A stretch of DNA of 64,000 nt from Agromyces mariniharenae (GCF_008122505.1 NZ_VSSB01000001.1:1596891-1660890), one strand, 5' to 3'; positions 24,666-34,284 are shown, counted from the stretch's first letter. Numbers and translations: made by a program. Notes: generated by a model not told the origin, from the sequence alone.

Positions 24666-27281
24666 GTGAGCGGCTCCGGCGACACGCCCATCCGCACGCC
24701 CGACCAGCGCCTGCGGGTGTTCGTGAGCTCCACGCTGAAGGAGCTGGAGCCCGAGCGCCGAGCCGCCCGCGCCGCCATCGAACGGCTCCGGCTCGCCCCG
24801 GTCATGTTCGAGCTCGGCGCACGGCCGCATCCGCCCCGCGAGCTCTACCGCGCCTACCTCGACCAGAGCGACGTCTTCGTGGGCGTCTACTGGCGCGAGT
24901 ACGGCTGGATCGCGCCCGACGAGGAGATCTCGGGTCTCGAGGACGAATGGCGGCTCGCGCCCCGCGACATGCCCAGGCTCATCTACGTGAAGCAGGCACC
25001 CGACCGCGACGAACGCCTCGCGGCCCTGCTCGCCCGCATCCGCGACGACGACCGCGCCTCCTACAAGCCGTTCACGGATGCCGCCGAGCTCGCCGAGCTC
25101 GTCGAGGCCGACCTCGCGACGCTCCTGGCCGAGCGCTTCGATGCGTTGCGCGTGCCGGCGCCCGCCGCGACCGCGTCCGCACCCGCGCCCGCGTCCGAGA
25201 CGCCGAGCCGGTTGCCCGCGCCGTACGCCGACGCCGTTGGCCGCGACCGCGAGCTCGCGACCCTGCTCGACTGGGTGCGAGACGACGCCACCAGGCTCGT
25301 GACGCTGGCCGGCCCGGGCGGCATCGGCAAGAGCCGCCTCGCGATCGAGATCGCCCACCGCGCCGGCGACGCCTTCGACCGGGTGACCTTCGTGACGCTC
25401 GAGCACCTCCGCGACGGCAGCGAGGTCCTGCCCGCGATCGCCCGCGCGCTGGGGGTGCGCGACACCGGCGACCGCCCGCTCTCCGAGCAGCTCGGCGTCG
25501 CACGTGCAGGCCGTCGCGACCTCGTCGTGCTCGACAACTTCGAGCAGGTGCTCGACGCCGCGACCGACGTGGTGTCGCTGCTCAACGACGTGCCCGGTGC
25601 GACCTTCCTCGTGACGAGTCGCTCGCGGCTCCGTGTGCGCGGCGAGCGCGTCTTCGACGTCGAGCCGCTCGACCTGCCCGACGAGTACGCCCAGTCCACG
25701 GTCGAGGAGGTCCTCGCGTCGCCCGCGGTGCAGCTGTTCCGTGACCGGGCGCAGGCGGCCGATCCGCGCTTCGAGGTCACGCCTGCGAACGCCGTCGACG
25801 TCGCCCGCATCTGCCGTGCGCTCGAGGGAGTGCCACTCGCGATCGAGCTCGCCGCGGCCTGCATCCGCGCGCTCACCCCGGCGGCCATGCTCGCGAAGCT
25901 CGACCAGATGCTGCCCCTGCTCGTGAATGCGGCGCGCGACGTGCCCGAGCGCCAGCGCACCATCCAGGCGACCGTCGAGTGGAGCATCGACCTGCTCGAA
26001 CCCGGCCCGCGTGCGCTCTTCGTGCGGCTCGGGGTCTTCGCCGGCGACTTCGGCCTCGACGCCGTCGAGGCCGTCACGGTCGGGGCGCCGTTCGCGACCG
26101 ACCTGCTCGGCACGCTGCTCACGCTCGTCGACAGCAGCCTGCTGCGCCAGCACGCCGACGCGGGCATGCCGCTCTTCTCGATGCTCGCTCCCGTGCGCGA
26201 GATCGCCACGGCGCGATTCGACGGCGAGTCGGATGCCGCCACTGTCCGCCGCGCGCACGCCGACCACTACGTGCAGCTCGCCGTCGAGACCGAGCCGCTG
26301 CTGCGCGGCACGACCCAGCTGTCGGCGCTGGCGCGGCTCGAGGCGGAGCGGGACAACCTGCGCGCCGCCTACCGCCACCTCATCGCGATCGCGGAGGTGG
26401 ATCCCGTCGCGGACGCGGTCTGGCGGCTGCTCCTGTACTGGTGGATCCGCGGGTTCCTGCCCGAGGCCAAGGCGTGGACGGACCTCATGCTCGACGCGGG
26501 GCAGCCGCTCTCCCCGCGCACGCGAGCGATCGCCCTGGCCTTCTCGGCATGGGTGCCGCTCTGGCAGACCGACGGCGAGGTGCGCGCCGAGCCGCTCGAG
26601 GAGAGCGTGGCGATCTTCCGCGAGCTGGGCGACGACTTCAGCGAGGGCCTCGCGCTCACCGTGCTGGCGCTCGCCTACATGTCGGCCGAGCCGCCCGACC
26701 TCGATCTCGCCGAGGCACGGCAGCGCACCGCCCTCGAACTCCCCGGCATGCGGCGCGACCCCTCCTTCCACGCGCTCTTCCGGAGCGCGCTCGGGCGCAT
26801 CTACCTGGCTCGAGGGCGATTCGCGGAGTCGCTCCCGTTCTTCGAGGCGGCGCGGGACGACGCGGTGCGACTCGGCGACGTGTTCGTCGAGTCGATCGCC
26901 CTGACCCAGATCGGCTACGCGCACCTCGGCCTCGGCGAGCCCGACCGCGCGTCCTTCGTGCGGAACCTCGAGCTCGCCGCCCGACTCCGGAACGACGACG
27001 GCATGGCCTACGCGCTCGAGGGGCTCGCCGCCACGGATGCCGCGACGGGCGACCTCGCCCATGCCGGCCTCTTCCTCGGGGCGTCCGAGGCGCTCCGTGC
27101 CCGCACCGGCCTGAGCGACCAGCGCTCGTACATCACGTACCAGCCGTTCGTCGAGGCGGCGGCCGCCTCGGACAGGGCGGCCGAGTTCGAGGCCGCGCGC
27201 ACCACCGGTCGACGGATGCCGCGCCGTGCCGTGCTCGACCTCGCGCTCGGTCCCGAGCTCGCCGCCGCGGCCTGGGCGTAG
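24666..27281 (+). CDS. DUF4062-STAND NTPase-TPR protein, paralogue 3
   Basis: An 871-residue paralogue, 16 bp after paralogue 2 with a GGGGAG ribosome site before its GTG start. DUF4062 spans residues 8-160, the NTPase has Walker A GPGGIGKS (K222), Walker B LVVLDNFEQV and the arginine-bearing VTSRSRLRV, and the C-terminal 270 residues are helical repeats with the conserved phrase LLYWWIRGFLPEAKAW. The end, LRARTGLSDQRSYITYQPF, closely matches paralogue 2 and identifies the pair as the most recent duplication. An 11-bp terminator hairpin follows 2 bp after its stop codon, ending the first unit of the array. Confidence 0.85.
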   Translation: MSGSGDTPIRTPDQRLRVFVSSTLKELEPERRAARAAIERLRLAPVMFELGARPHPPRELYRAYLDQSDVFVGVYWREYGWIAPDEEISGLEDEWRLAPRDMPRLIYVKQAPDRDERLAALLARIRDDDRASYKPFTDAAELAELVEADLATLLAERFDALRVPAPAATASAPAPASETPSRLPAPYADAVGRDRELATLLDWVRDDATRLVTLAGPGGIGKSRLAIEIAHRAGDAFDRVTFVTLEHLRDGSEVLPAIARALGVRDTGDRPLSEQLGVARAGRRDLVVLDNFEQVLDAATDVVSLLNDVPGATFLVTSRSRLRVRGERVFDVEPLDLPDEYAQSTVEEVLASPAVQLFRDRAQAADPRFEVTPANAVDVARICRALEGVPLAIELAAACIRALTPAAMLAKLDQMLPLLVNAARDVPERQRTIQATVEWSIDLLEPGPRALFVRLGVFAGDFGLDAVEAVTVGAPFATDLLGTLLTLVDSSLLRQHADAGMPLFSMLAPVREIATARFDGESDAATVRRAHADHYVQLAVETEPLLRGTTQLSALARLEAERDNLRAAYRHLIAIAEVDPVADAVWRLLLYWWIRGFLPEAKAWTDLMLDAGQPLSPRTRAIALAFSAWVPLWQTDGEVRAEPLEESVAIFRELGDDFSEGLALTVLALAYMSAEPPDLDLAEARQRTALELPGMRRDPSFHALFRSALGRIYLARGRFAESLPFFEAARDDAVRLGDVFVESIALTQIGYAHLGLGEPDRASFVRNLELAARLRNDDGMAYALEGLAATDAATGDLAHAGLFLGASEALRARTGLSDQRSYITYQPFVEAAAASDRAAEFEAARTTGRRMPRRAVLDLALGPELAAAAWA

Positions 27282-27282
27282 C

Positions 27283-27311
27283 GCCACCCGTCCGGGTGCT
27301 GGACGGGTGGC
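27283..27311 (+). terminator. Terminator after STAND paralogue 3
   Basis: GCCACCCGTCC and GGACGGGTGGC form a perfect 11-bp stem with a 7-nt loop directly after the stop codon. The right arm and loop contain the -35 box of the next promoter. Confidence 0.75.
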
Positions 27312-27328
27312 CCGAGCGCGCGGACAAT
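27300..27328 (+). promoter_or_regulatory. Promoter of DUF4062-STAND gene 4
   Basis: TGGACG (27300-27305), 17 bp, GACAAT (27323-27328), matching the promoter of paralogue 1 in hexamers, spacing and downstream sequence. The -35 box lies inside the terminator stem of gene 3. Confidence 0.6.
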
Positions 27329-27381
27329 GGGCATATGGGGCGTCACTGCGGATGCACCCAGTGGTCGAGGGAGCCGTCCTG

Positions 27382-30021
27382 ATGGGCGGCTCCGCAGAGG
27401 CGCGCGGCATCCGGACGCCCGACCAGCGCCTGCGGGTCTTCGTGAGCTCGACGCTCCAGGAGCTGCAGCCCGAGCGCCGCGCCGCCCGCGCCGCGATCGA
27501 GCGGATGCACCTCGCGCCCGTGATGTTCGAACTCGGGGCGCGGCCGCATCCGCCCCGCGAGCTGTACCGCGCGTACCTCGACCAGAGCGAGGTGTTCGTG
27601 GGCCTCTACTGGCAGGAGTACGGCTGGATCGCGCCCGACGAGGAGTCCTCGGGCCTCGAGGACGAGTACCGGCTGGCGCCGCGCGACATGCCGAAGCTCA
27701 TCTACCTGAAGCAACCGGCCGAGCGCGAGGAGCGGCTGGCGCAGCTCGTCGAGGAGATCCGCGACGACGACTCGACCTCGTACAAGAGCTTCGAGACGGC
27801 CGAGGAGCTCGCCGAGCTCATCGAGGGCGACCTCGCGATCCTGCTCGCCGAGCGATTCGACGCGTCGCGAGCCGCGGCCGCGGACGACCACGTCGTCGAC
27901 CCCGCGACGGTCGACTCGGGCCCGTCCGACGACGCGGCCGATCACCTGCCCGTCTCCCCCGACGAGGTGCTCGGCCGTGAGACCGACCTCATGACCCTGC
28001 ACGAGTGGTTGGGCGGCGACGAACCCCGCCGACTGGTCACGCTCGTCGGTCCGGGCGGCATCGGCAAGACGCGGCTCGCCATCGAGGCGGGACGCCAGGC
28101 CCGCGACCGGTTCGATCGGGTGACGTTCGTCCCCCTCCAGAACGTGCGCGACGGCGCGGGGGTGCTGCCCGCGGTCGCCCGGGAGCTCGGCGTGCGCGAC
28201 AACGACGCGGCGCCCACGCTCGAGCGGCTGGCGGTCGCGCGCCGCGGCCGTCGGGACCTCATCGTGCTCGACAACTTCGAGCAGATCGTCGCCGCGGCGC
28301 CGCAGGTCACCGCGCTGCTCACCGAGCTCCAAGGGGCGACGGTGCTCGTGACCAGCCGGTCGCGCCTGCGCATCCACGGCGAGCAGGTGTTCGATGTCGA
28401 GCCGCTCGGGCTGCCCGAGGACCCCGAGAGCGGCACCCTCGACGAGATCGCCACCGCGCCGGCAGTGCGCCTGTTCCTGGATCGCGCGCACGCCGCCGAC
28501 GCGAGGTTCGACCTCACCGCCGAGAACGCGCAGGACATCGCGCGCATCTGCGACGCCCTCGACGGCGTGCCGCTCGCGATCGAGCTCGCCGCGGCCTGCA
28601 TCCGCGTGCTCACGCCCACTGTGATGCTCGAGAAGCTCAACCACGTCCTCCCGATCCTGACGACGTCCGACCGGGACATGCCCGAGCGCCAGCGCACGAT
28701 CCGGGCGACCGTGGAATGGAGCATCGACCTGCTCGGACCGTTCGCCCGGGCCCTGTTCGTGAGGCTCGGCGTGTTCGTCGGCGACTTCAGCCTCGAGGCC
28801 GCCGAGGCCGTGGCCGGCGACGAGCCGTGGGCGGTCGACCTCCCGGGGACGCTCCTCGAGCTCGTCGACGGCAGCCTGCTGCGACAGCACGACGTCGCGG
28901 GCGTCTCGTTCTTCTCGATGCTCGTCCCGGTGCGCGAGCTCGCGGCGCTGCGCTTCGGGCGCGAGCCCGACGCCGATGCGGTCCGCACCGCCCATGCCAT
29001 GTACTACGTGCGACTCGCCGCCGAGGCCGAACCGCTCCTGCGCGGCTTCACGCAGCAGGCGACCATCGAGCGTCTGCAGGCCGAGCGAGACAACGTGCGA
29101 GCGGCCTATCGTCACCTCATCGCCGTCGGCGAGGTCGACATCGTCGCCGACGCGATCTGGCGGGTGCTCCTGTACTGGTGGATCCGCAACCAGCTCCCGG
29201 TGGCGAAGGCCTGGATGGATCGGCTGCTCGACGCGGGCGTGCCGCTCACCGACCGCAGCCGTGCGATCGCGATCACCTTCTCGTCGTGGGTCGCACTGGC
29301 GCATCGGAGCACGGAGATGGACGGCCGACCACTGCACGAGGCGGCCGACCTGTTCCGAGCGGCGGGCGACCGGTTCGGCGAGGGCGCCGCGCTGACGGTG
29401 CAGGGCATGGCGTGCGCGATGGCCGCGACGCCCGACCTCGTGGGTGCGGAGGAACTCCAGCGCAAGGCCCTCGAACTCGTCGGTCCCGACGAGGACGCGA
29501 CGTTCAACGCGCTCTTCCGCGGCCAGCTGGGCAGCATCACGCTCATGCAGGGCGACCCGGCCCGTGCGCTCGAGACCTTCCACCAGGTCATCGGGATCGC
29601 GGAACGCATCGGCGATCGGTTCGTCGAGATGATCGAGTACACGAACGCCGGATGGGCGAAGATCGCGATGGGCGAGCCCACGCCCGCGCTCTTCGCCCGT
29701 CACCTCGAGCTGACCCTGCAGCTCGGCAACGAGGAGGGGGTCGTCGACGCCGTCGACGGACTCGCCGCCTGCGCCATCGTGATGGGCGACCTCGAGCGCG
29801 GCGGCATCCTGCTCGGCGTCACCGACATGCTCCGCACGCGCACGGGCAGCGTCGACCAGCGCACCTACGCCACGTCGGGCCCCATCGTGGAGCGCGTGCT
29901 CGCCTCCGAGTACGCGGGCGTGTTCGAGGCCGCGCGCGACCACGGACGCGCGATGTCGCGTCGGGCGGCCCTGCGCTACGCGACGGGGCCGGTCGGGGCC
30001 GAGGCGCCGGTCACCGCCTGA
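27382..30021 (+). CDS. DUF4062-STAND NTPase-TPR protein, paralogue 4
   Basis: An 879-residue paralogue and the most divergent of the four. DUF4062 begins LRVFVSSTLQELQPERRAAR and ends near residue 165; the linker is acidic (about residues 170-200); the NTPase carries Walker A GPGGIGKT (K229, T instead of S), Walker B LIVLDNFEQI and VTSRSRLRIHGE. The helical C-terminus keeps the LLYWWIRNQLPVAKAWMD phrase. ATG 27382 is preferred to an in-frame ATG at 27352 because GAGGGAG precedes it by 8 nt. It has its own promoter and is followed after 101 bp by the patatin membrane protein on the same strand, with no evident hairpin between them. Confidence 0.85.
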   Translation: MGGSAEARGIRTPDQRLRVFVSSTLQELQPERRAARAAIERMHLAPVMFELGARPHPPRELYRAYLDQSEVFVGLYWQEYGWIAPDEESSGLEDEYRLAPRDMPKLIYLKQPAEREERLAQLVEEIRDDDSTSYKSFETAEELAELIEGDLAILLAERFDASRAAAADDHVVDPATVDSGPSDDAADHLPVSPDEVLGRETDLMTLHEWLGGDEPRRLVTLVGPGGIGKTRLAIEAGRQARDRFDRVTFVPLQNVRDGAGVLPAVARELGVRDNDAAPTLERLAVARRGRRDLIVLDNFEQIVAAAPQVTALLTELQGATVLVTSRSRLRIHGEQVFDVEPLGLPEDPESGTLDEIATAPAVRLFLDRAHAADARFDLTAENAQDIARICDALDGVPLAIELAAACIRVLTPTVMLEKLNHVLPILTTSDRDMPERQRTIRATVEWSIDLLGPFARALFVRLGVFVGDFSLEAAEAVAGDEPWAVDLPGTLLELVDGSLLRQHDVAGVSFFSMLVPVRELAALRFGREPDADAVRTAHAMYYVRLAAEAEPLLRGFTQQATIERLQAERDNVRAAYRHLIAVGEVDIVADAIWRVLLYWWIRNQLPVAKAWMDRLLDAGVPLTDRSRAIAITFSSWVALAHRSTEMDGRPLHEAADLFRAAGDRFGEGAALTVQGMACAMAATPDLVGAEELQRKALELVGPDEDATFNALFRGQLGSITLMQGDPARALETFHQVIGIAERIGDRFVEMIEYTNAGWAKIAMGEPTPALFARHLELTLQLGNEEGVVDAVDGLAACAIVMGDLERGGILLGVTDMLRTRTGSVDQRTYATSGPIVERVLASEYAGVFEAARDHGRAMSRRAALRYATGPVGAEAPVTA

Positions 30022-30122
30022 CCGCTTGCTCATCGCCTCAGCTGCTGCCACCGGAACGGGGGGCGACGGGGAACTGGTGCACAGGACTAGCATCCGGATC
30101 AGGTCGGGGAGGGGGGAAACCC

Positions 30123-33100
30123 GTGACCGAGACGACAGCGTCGCAACAACCGGTACCGGTGGCACCCGAGGTCGGTCCCATCGCGGCGTGGGTGGTGGAA
30201 CGACGCCGGCGGGCGTCGTACGTCATGGTCGCGTTCTTCGTGGCCGCCGCGACCCTCATCGCGATGGGTGAGATCGATCGGCTCATCGCGGGCGTCCTCA
30301 CTCCAGAGGGCCGGAGTTCGCCCCTCGTGAGCGTGATCGGTCCGCTCGCGTTGATCGGACGGGACGGATGGGCCGACTGGGCGTCGTCGCCGGCCGCCGA
30401 CTCCGTCGGCTGGTGGATCATCGCGTCGGTGCTGTTCGACGCGGTGTTCGTCGCGTCCTACGTGTGGCTCCTCAGCCGGGTGCTCCGCCGGATCGTCGTC
30501 ACCGCCTTCCGCAGAGCCGCGGGCTGGGTCCTGTTCGCGTTGATCCTCATCGAGGCGCTCGAGGCGGTCGTCCTCGTCGCGGGCGCGATCCTCCTGATGC
30601 TGTCATTGGACCCCGGCGATCTCGGCGACCTCTCGCGCGGGATCCTCGCGGCCGACGGCGTCTTCGCCGGGGTGGTCGCCGTGCTGGCGACCCTCAAGTG
30701 CGCAGCGATCGTGCTCTTCGCGATCCTGGTGCTCCGGGACGGCGCCGCCCGAGGATACCTCGGCCGGCTGGTGAAGCGGCTCGCGCAGGCGGTCTGGCTT
30801 CACCGCCTGTCGGCAGTGCTCGTGCTGGCCCTGTTCGTCTTCACGTGCATTCCCGCAGCCGATGTGCTCGACCAGCTGCCCGACCTGCAGCGGCAGTGGG
30901 TGCCGAACGACTGGGGCTCCGACCCGAACGCTGCCGGCGAGGCCGTTCGCCACACCCTCCTCGCCCTGGGGGCGATCGCGATCGCCGCGCTCGCGGCCGT
31001 GATCCTGGGCCGGGCACGGACGCGCGCGCTCGCGACGTCGGTGACCGCGTTCGACATCCCGCCGTTGCGGAAGCACGCGCGCTGGTGGTTGGCCCCCGTC
31101 CTGGTCTGGGCGGCGCTGTGGATCGTCACCGGCCTCACGACCGGCACGTGGGCACCCGGCGCGTCGGCAATCGCGTTCCTGGTCGTCCCGGGCCTGGTCA
31201 TCCTGAGCTACCTGCTCTGGTGGGACGCCCCATGGCCGATCATCCAGCGTCCCGACCGGGGCGCGCGAGCGCGATGGGCCTGGCTCACCGGGGACGCCAT
31301 CGCCGTCTCGATCGCGGGCATCGCCGGACTCGGCCTCGTGCGCTCCTTCACGGCGCCCGTCTTCACCGGGGCACTGCCCGACCTCGCGAGCCTCACCTAT
31401 TTCCTGTCGCTCGGGCTCCTGATCATGGGCCTTGCGATGGCGGTGGCGTCCCCGTTCCTGCTTCGGGCGCCCGAACTTCGCGCACCCCAGCCAGGCGCGC
31501 CCGAGGTTTCCACATCCCAGCGGCTCGTCGCCCTCCTCGACCCTGAGCGGCGGGTCGACGAACTGTCCGGAGCAGGAGCCCTGCGACGGCTCCACCTGAT
31601 CCTCATGGTGGGGTTCTTCGTCGCCGGAATCCTCGTCCTCGCGTGGGTGGGCTTCTTCCCGGTGGACGCCGCGTCGTTCGTCGGTGCCCCGGGCCTCACA
31701 GTGCTGTTGCTCACGTCCTGGGGCGCCGTGCTCGGCGCGTTCACGGTCGGCGTGCAGGAGCACCCGCCCGCCCCGATCTTCCGGTTCATGCGCCTGCGGG
31801 CCGACCCGGTGCTCACACTCGCCATCACGGTGCCGCTCGTCTGGTCGGTCGTGGCCGCCGGCCTCGGCTACGACGACGCCCGGCTGCACGCCACGCGGAC
31901 GGGGCCTGATCCGGTGGCCGAGACCTCGACGAGCGCCCCCGACGAGGTCGACGAATCGGCGTTCGCCGATCGGCTCGACGCCCGGCTCGACGACCTCGCG
32001 ACGGACGGATGCGAGGCGACCGCCGGAGGCGAGACGTTCATCCCGGCACTGATCGTGGTCGCGGAAGGCGGGGGCATCCGCGCCGCCTACTGGACGGCAC
32101 GGGCGATGGAGAAGCTCGCCGAGGACACGTGCCTCGGGGAGTCGGTGCTGCTCTCGAGCGGCGTCAGCGGCGGCTCGGTGGGGCTCGCGCTCACCGCAGT
32201 CCGTGGGCAGGCGGCCGATACCGAGCTCCGCGCCCTGGCGGATCCCGACGCGGTCGGCACGGGCGCCGCCGCGTTGCTCGTGGGCGACACCGTCGCGTCG
32301 GCGACCGGCCTGCGGTTCCCGTCGGTGCTCGCGGAGGGCATCGAGTGGCGCGACCGGGCCGCGCTCATCGAGGAGGTCTGGATCGACAAGGTGCCCGCGC
32401 TCGCCAGCCCCGCCGAACTCGCGGCATCAGGCCGGATCGGCATTCCGGTGCTCAACTCCACCGACGTCCGCACGAAGTGCAAGGTGCTCGTCTCGAACGA
32501 CGTCGCGACCTCGGTCGCAGCGGACACCGGCGATGGGCCGGATGACACCGCTGGATCCGTGGAGGCAGTGCCCGACTGCGAGACCGCATCGACCGCTCCG
32601 GCGGCGAGCCTCCCCGTCCCGGCGGAGTGCTTCGACGGCATGGAGTGGGCGACCGCGGCGATGCTGTCGGCGAGGGCTCCGGTGATCACGCCCGCTGCGA
32701 GGGTGGAGGACGGCGTCTGCGGGCCGGAGCAGATGCAACTCGTCGACGGCGGGTACGCGGAGGGCTCGGGGCTCGGCACCGCGGCCGACCTCGCGCCGAT
32801 CATCGCCGACCGCATCGCGGTCCACAACGCGGAGGCCGACAGGGGCGACCCGCCCATGGTGCCGATCGTGGTGTACCTCAAGAACTCCGCCGGGTACGAC
32901 CTTCGGGAGGATCTCGAGAGCGTGGCCGCGGAGCCGCTCGTCCCGATCGTCGGGATGGCCGCGTTGTCGAAGGCCGGCACGGCCGACGTCCTGCTCCAGC
33001 GGGCCTCCAGCGCGCTCGGCACGGTCGGCGACGAGGGCGGGGCTGCCGAGAAGGCCATCGAGGCGGTGGAATCCGAATTCCCCGGGCTCGCCGTGACGGT

Positions 33101-33260
33101 CGCGCCGTCGACCGTCCCCGCCGTGGTCCCGCCGTTCGGCTGGGCGCTCAGCGACCTGAGCGTCGCGACGCTCGAACGGGCGATGGAGCGCCAGGTCCAT
33201 CCGCCGGAGGACTGGACCGTGGCCACGCTCCGCGACCTGCTGGACACCACCGACGGCTGA
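30123..33260 (+). CDS. Multi-pass membrane protein with C-terminal patatin-like phospholipase domain
   Basis: A 1045-residue protein. Residues 30-590 hold about 12 hydrophobic segments, starting with YVMVAFFVAAATLIAMG and ending with LTLAITVPLVWSVVAAGLG. After a short acidic linker a patatin domain begins: oxyanion loop GGGIR (G649-R653), nucleophile elbow GVSGG with S682, and the catalytic aspartate D875 in LVDGGYAEGSG. All elements of the Ser-Asp dyad are intact, so it is expected to hydrolyse phospholipids or other acyl esters at the membrane. The GTG start follows a GGGGGGAAA ribosome site. Position behind four STAND genes suggests an effector or partner, but the link is by neighbourhood only. 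Family members of this fused type are poorly characterised. Confidence 0.82.
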   Translation: MTETTASQQPVPVAPEVGPIAAWVVERRRRASYVMVAFFVAAATLIAMGEIDRLIAGVLTPEGRSSPLVSVIGPLALIGRDGWADWASSPAADSVGWWIIASVLFDAVFVASYVWLLSRVLRRIVVTAFRRAAGWVLFALILIEALEAVVLVAGAILLMLSLDPGDLGDLSRGILAADGVFAGVVAVLATLKCAAIVLFAILVLRDGAARGYLGRLVKRLAQAVWLHRLSAVLVLALFVFTCIPAADVLDQLPDLQRQWVPNDWGSDPNAAGEAVRHTLLALGAIAIAALAAVILGRARTRALATSVTAFDIPPLRKHARWWLAPVLVWAALWIVTGLTTGTWAPGASAIAFLVVPGLVILSYLLWWDAPWPIIQRPDRGARARWAWLTGDAIAVSIAGIAGLGLVRSFTAPVFTGALPDLASLTYFLSLGLLIMGLAMAVASPFLLRAPELRAPQPGAPEVSTSQRLVALLDPERRVDELSGAGALRRLHLILMVGFFVAGILVLAWVGFFPVDAASFVGAPGLTVLLLTSWGAVLGAFTVGVQEHPPAPIFRFMRLRADPVLTLAITVPLVWSVVAAGLGYDDARLHATRTGPDPVAETSTSAPDEVDESAFADRLDARLDDLATDGCEATAGGETFIPALIVVAEGGGIRAAYWTARAMEKLAEDTCLGESVLLSSGVSGGSVGLALTAVRGQAADTELRALADPDAVGTGAAALLVGDTVASATGLRFPSVLAEGIEWRDRAALIEEVWIDKVPALASPAELAASGRIGIPVLNSTDVRTKCKVLVSNDVATSVAADTGDGPDDTAGSVEAVPDCETASTAPAASLPVPAECFDGMEWATAAMLSARAPVITPAARVEDGVCGPEQMQLVDGGYAEGSGLGTAADLAPIIADRIAVHNAEADRGDPPMVPIVVYLKNSAGYDLREDLESVAAEPLVPIVGMAALSKAGTADVLLQRASSALGTVGDEGGAAEKAIEAVESEFPGLAVTVAPSTVPAVVPPFGWALSDLSVATLERAMERQVHPPEDWTVATLRDLLDTTDG

Positions 33261-33295
33261 CGCCGACGCCCCGGCCCACCGCCCTCAGGGCGCCG

Positions 33296-34180
33296 TCACC
33301 GTTCCGGCGCGAGGAGCGGCAGCAGCTGGATCCCCATCGCGCTCGCGACGAAGCGCTGGCGGTCGTCGCCCGTCAGCCGGGCGACCCAGTCGTGCACACC
33401 CAGGTCGACGAGCCCGAGGTGCGCGCCGACCGGACCGTGGACGCCGAAGCCGACCCGGAGTCCCGCGTAGTAGCCCGAGGAGAGGGCCTCCGTCCGCACG
33501 GCCACCTCGGGCATGGCCTCGGCGAGCGCCGACCCGAGGCGTTCGGCGAGCGCGGGGTACCGATCGTCGGTTCGGACGACGATGGTCGGACGATCCGCGA
33601 TCCAGCCGAACTCGGCCACCGCTGCGTCGACCAACCGGCGGTGGGCCCCGAGCTGGCGGATCACCGCGGCGACCTCGAATCCGTCGGACGGGAGTCCGCG
33701 CCCGGCGTCGGCGAGCGCGAACATCCGGAAGTGCTTCGTGTAGCCCCGTCCCGGAGGCGGCGCCTGCATGCGCAGCACCTGATGCGCCGTGCAGAGCCGC
33801 ACCGACGCCCGTGGCTCGCGCCGGAGTCGGGAGGCGGCCACGACTGCGAGCACGTTGGACGGATCCGACACGACCTCCGTGGTGCGCATCGTCGTGAGCG
33901 TGCGATCCTGCGACGTCGGCGCGACCACCGAACTCGCGCCGAGGGGGGCGACCGGCGACAGCAACAGCGCCTCGTACTCGGATGCCGCGTCGAGCGCCAT
34001 CGCATCGAGACGGGTCGACCGGCGCTGGTCGACGTGGCTCGGCCGCACGCTCGGGTCGTCGGCCCACTGGGCGAGCAGGTCGGCCGGGCGGCGTCGTGCG
34101 GCGAACGCCCGCGCAGCCGCCAGCAGCTCGGCGCGGGCCTCGCTCGGGGACCGCTCCCCCAGTGATCGCCGATCGTCCAT
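33296..34180 (-). CDS. Conserved hypothetical protein, function unknown
   Basis: A 294-residue soluble protein convergent with the patatin gene. I do not recognise the family. Visible features are an Arg/Ala-rich helical N-terminus, a central region with SSVVAPTSQDRTLTTMRTTE and VRLCTAHQVLRMQAPPPGRG, and a C-terminal alpha/beta part with DRPTIVVRTDDRYPAL and GVHGPVGAHLGLVDLGVHDW. The alternating strand pattern has a faint look of class II tRNA-synthetase paralogues, but no diagnostic motif is present and I would not annotate it so. The start is ATG 34180, with CAGTAT 6 nt upstream suggesting a leaderless message; GTG 34201 is an alternative. Confidence 0.6.
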   Translation of the reverse strand: MDDRRSLGERSPSEARAELLAAARAFAARRRPADLLAQWADDPSVRPSHVDQRRSTRLDAMALDAASEYEALLLSPVAPLGASSVVAPTSQDRTLTTMRTTEVVSDPSNVLAVVAASRLRREPRASVRLCTAHQVLRMQAPPPGRGYTKHFRMFALADAGRGLPSDGFEVAAVIRQLGAHRRLVDAAVAEFGWIADRPTIVVRTDDRYPALAERLGSALAEAMPEVAVRTEALSSGYYAGLRVGFGVHGPVGAHLGLVDLGVHDWVARLTGDDRQRFVASAMGIQLLPLLAPER

Positions 34181-34207
34181 CCCCACATACTGTCGGATCA
34201 CCCGCCC

Positions 34208-34226
34208 GACCGGTTCCCAGCCGGTC
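34208..34226. promoter_or_regulatory. Inverted repeat in the divergent pepA promoter region
   Basis: GACCGG-N7-CCGGTC lies between the divergent hypothetical gene and pepA, about 10 bp upstream of a TACAGT hexamer (34237-34242) that is a plausible pepA -10 box. It could be a regulator site for either gene. Confidence 0.35.
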
Positions 34227-34284
34227 CGACGCGCAATACAGTGAGTCCCGTCTGCATCGGCGCACCGACGAAGGAGGCGCTGGC

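Noticed and set aside
19407..30021. The four STAND proteins as SARP/AfsR-type transcription regulators
   Set aside because: The NTPase and repeat region resemble those regulators, but the DNA-binding domain expected at the N- or C-terminus is replaced by DUF4062 and no helix-turn-helix other than the internal winged-helix segment is seen.
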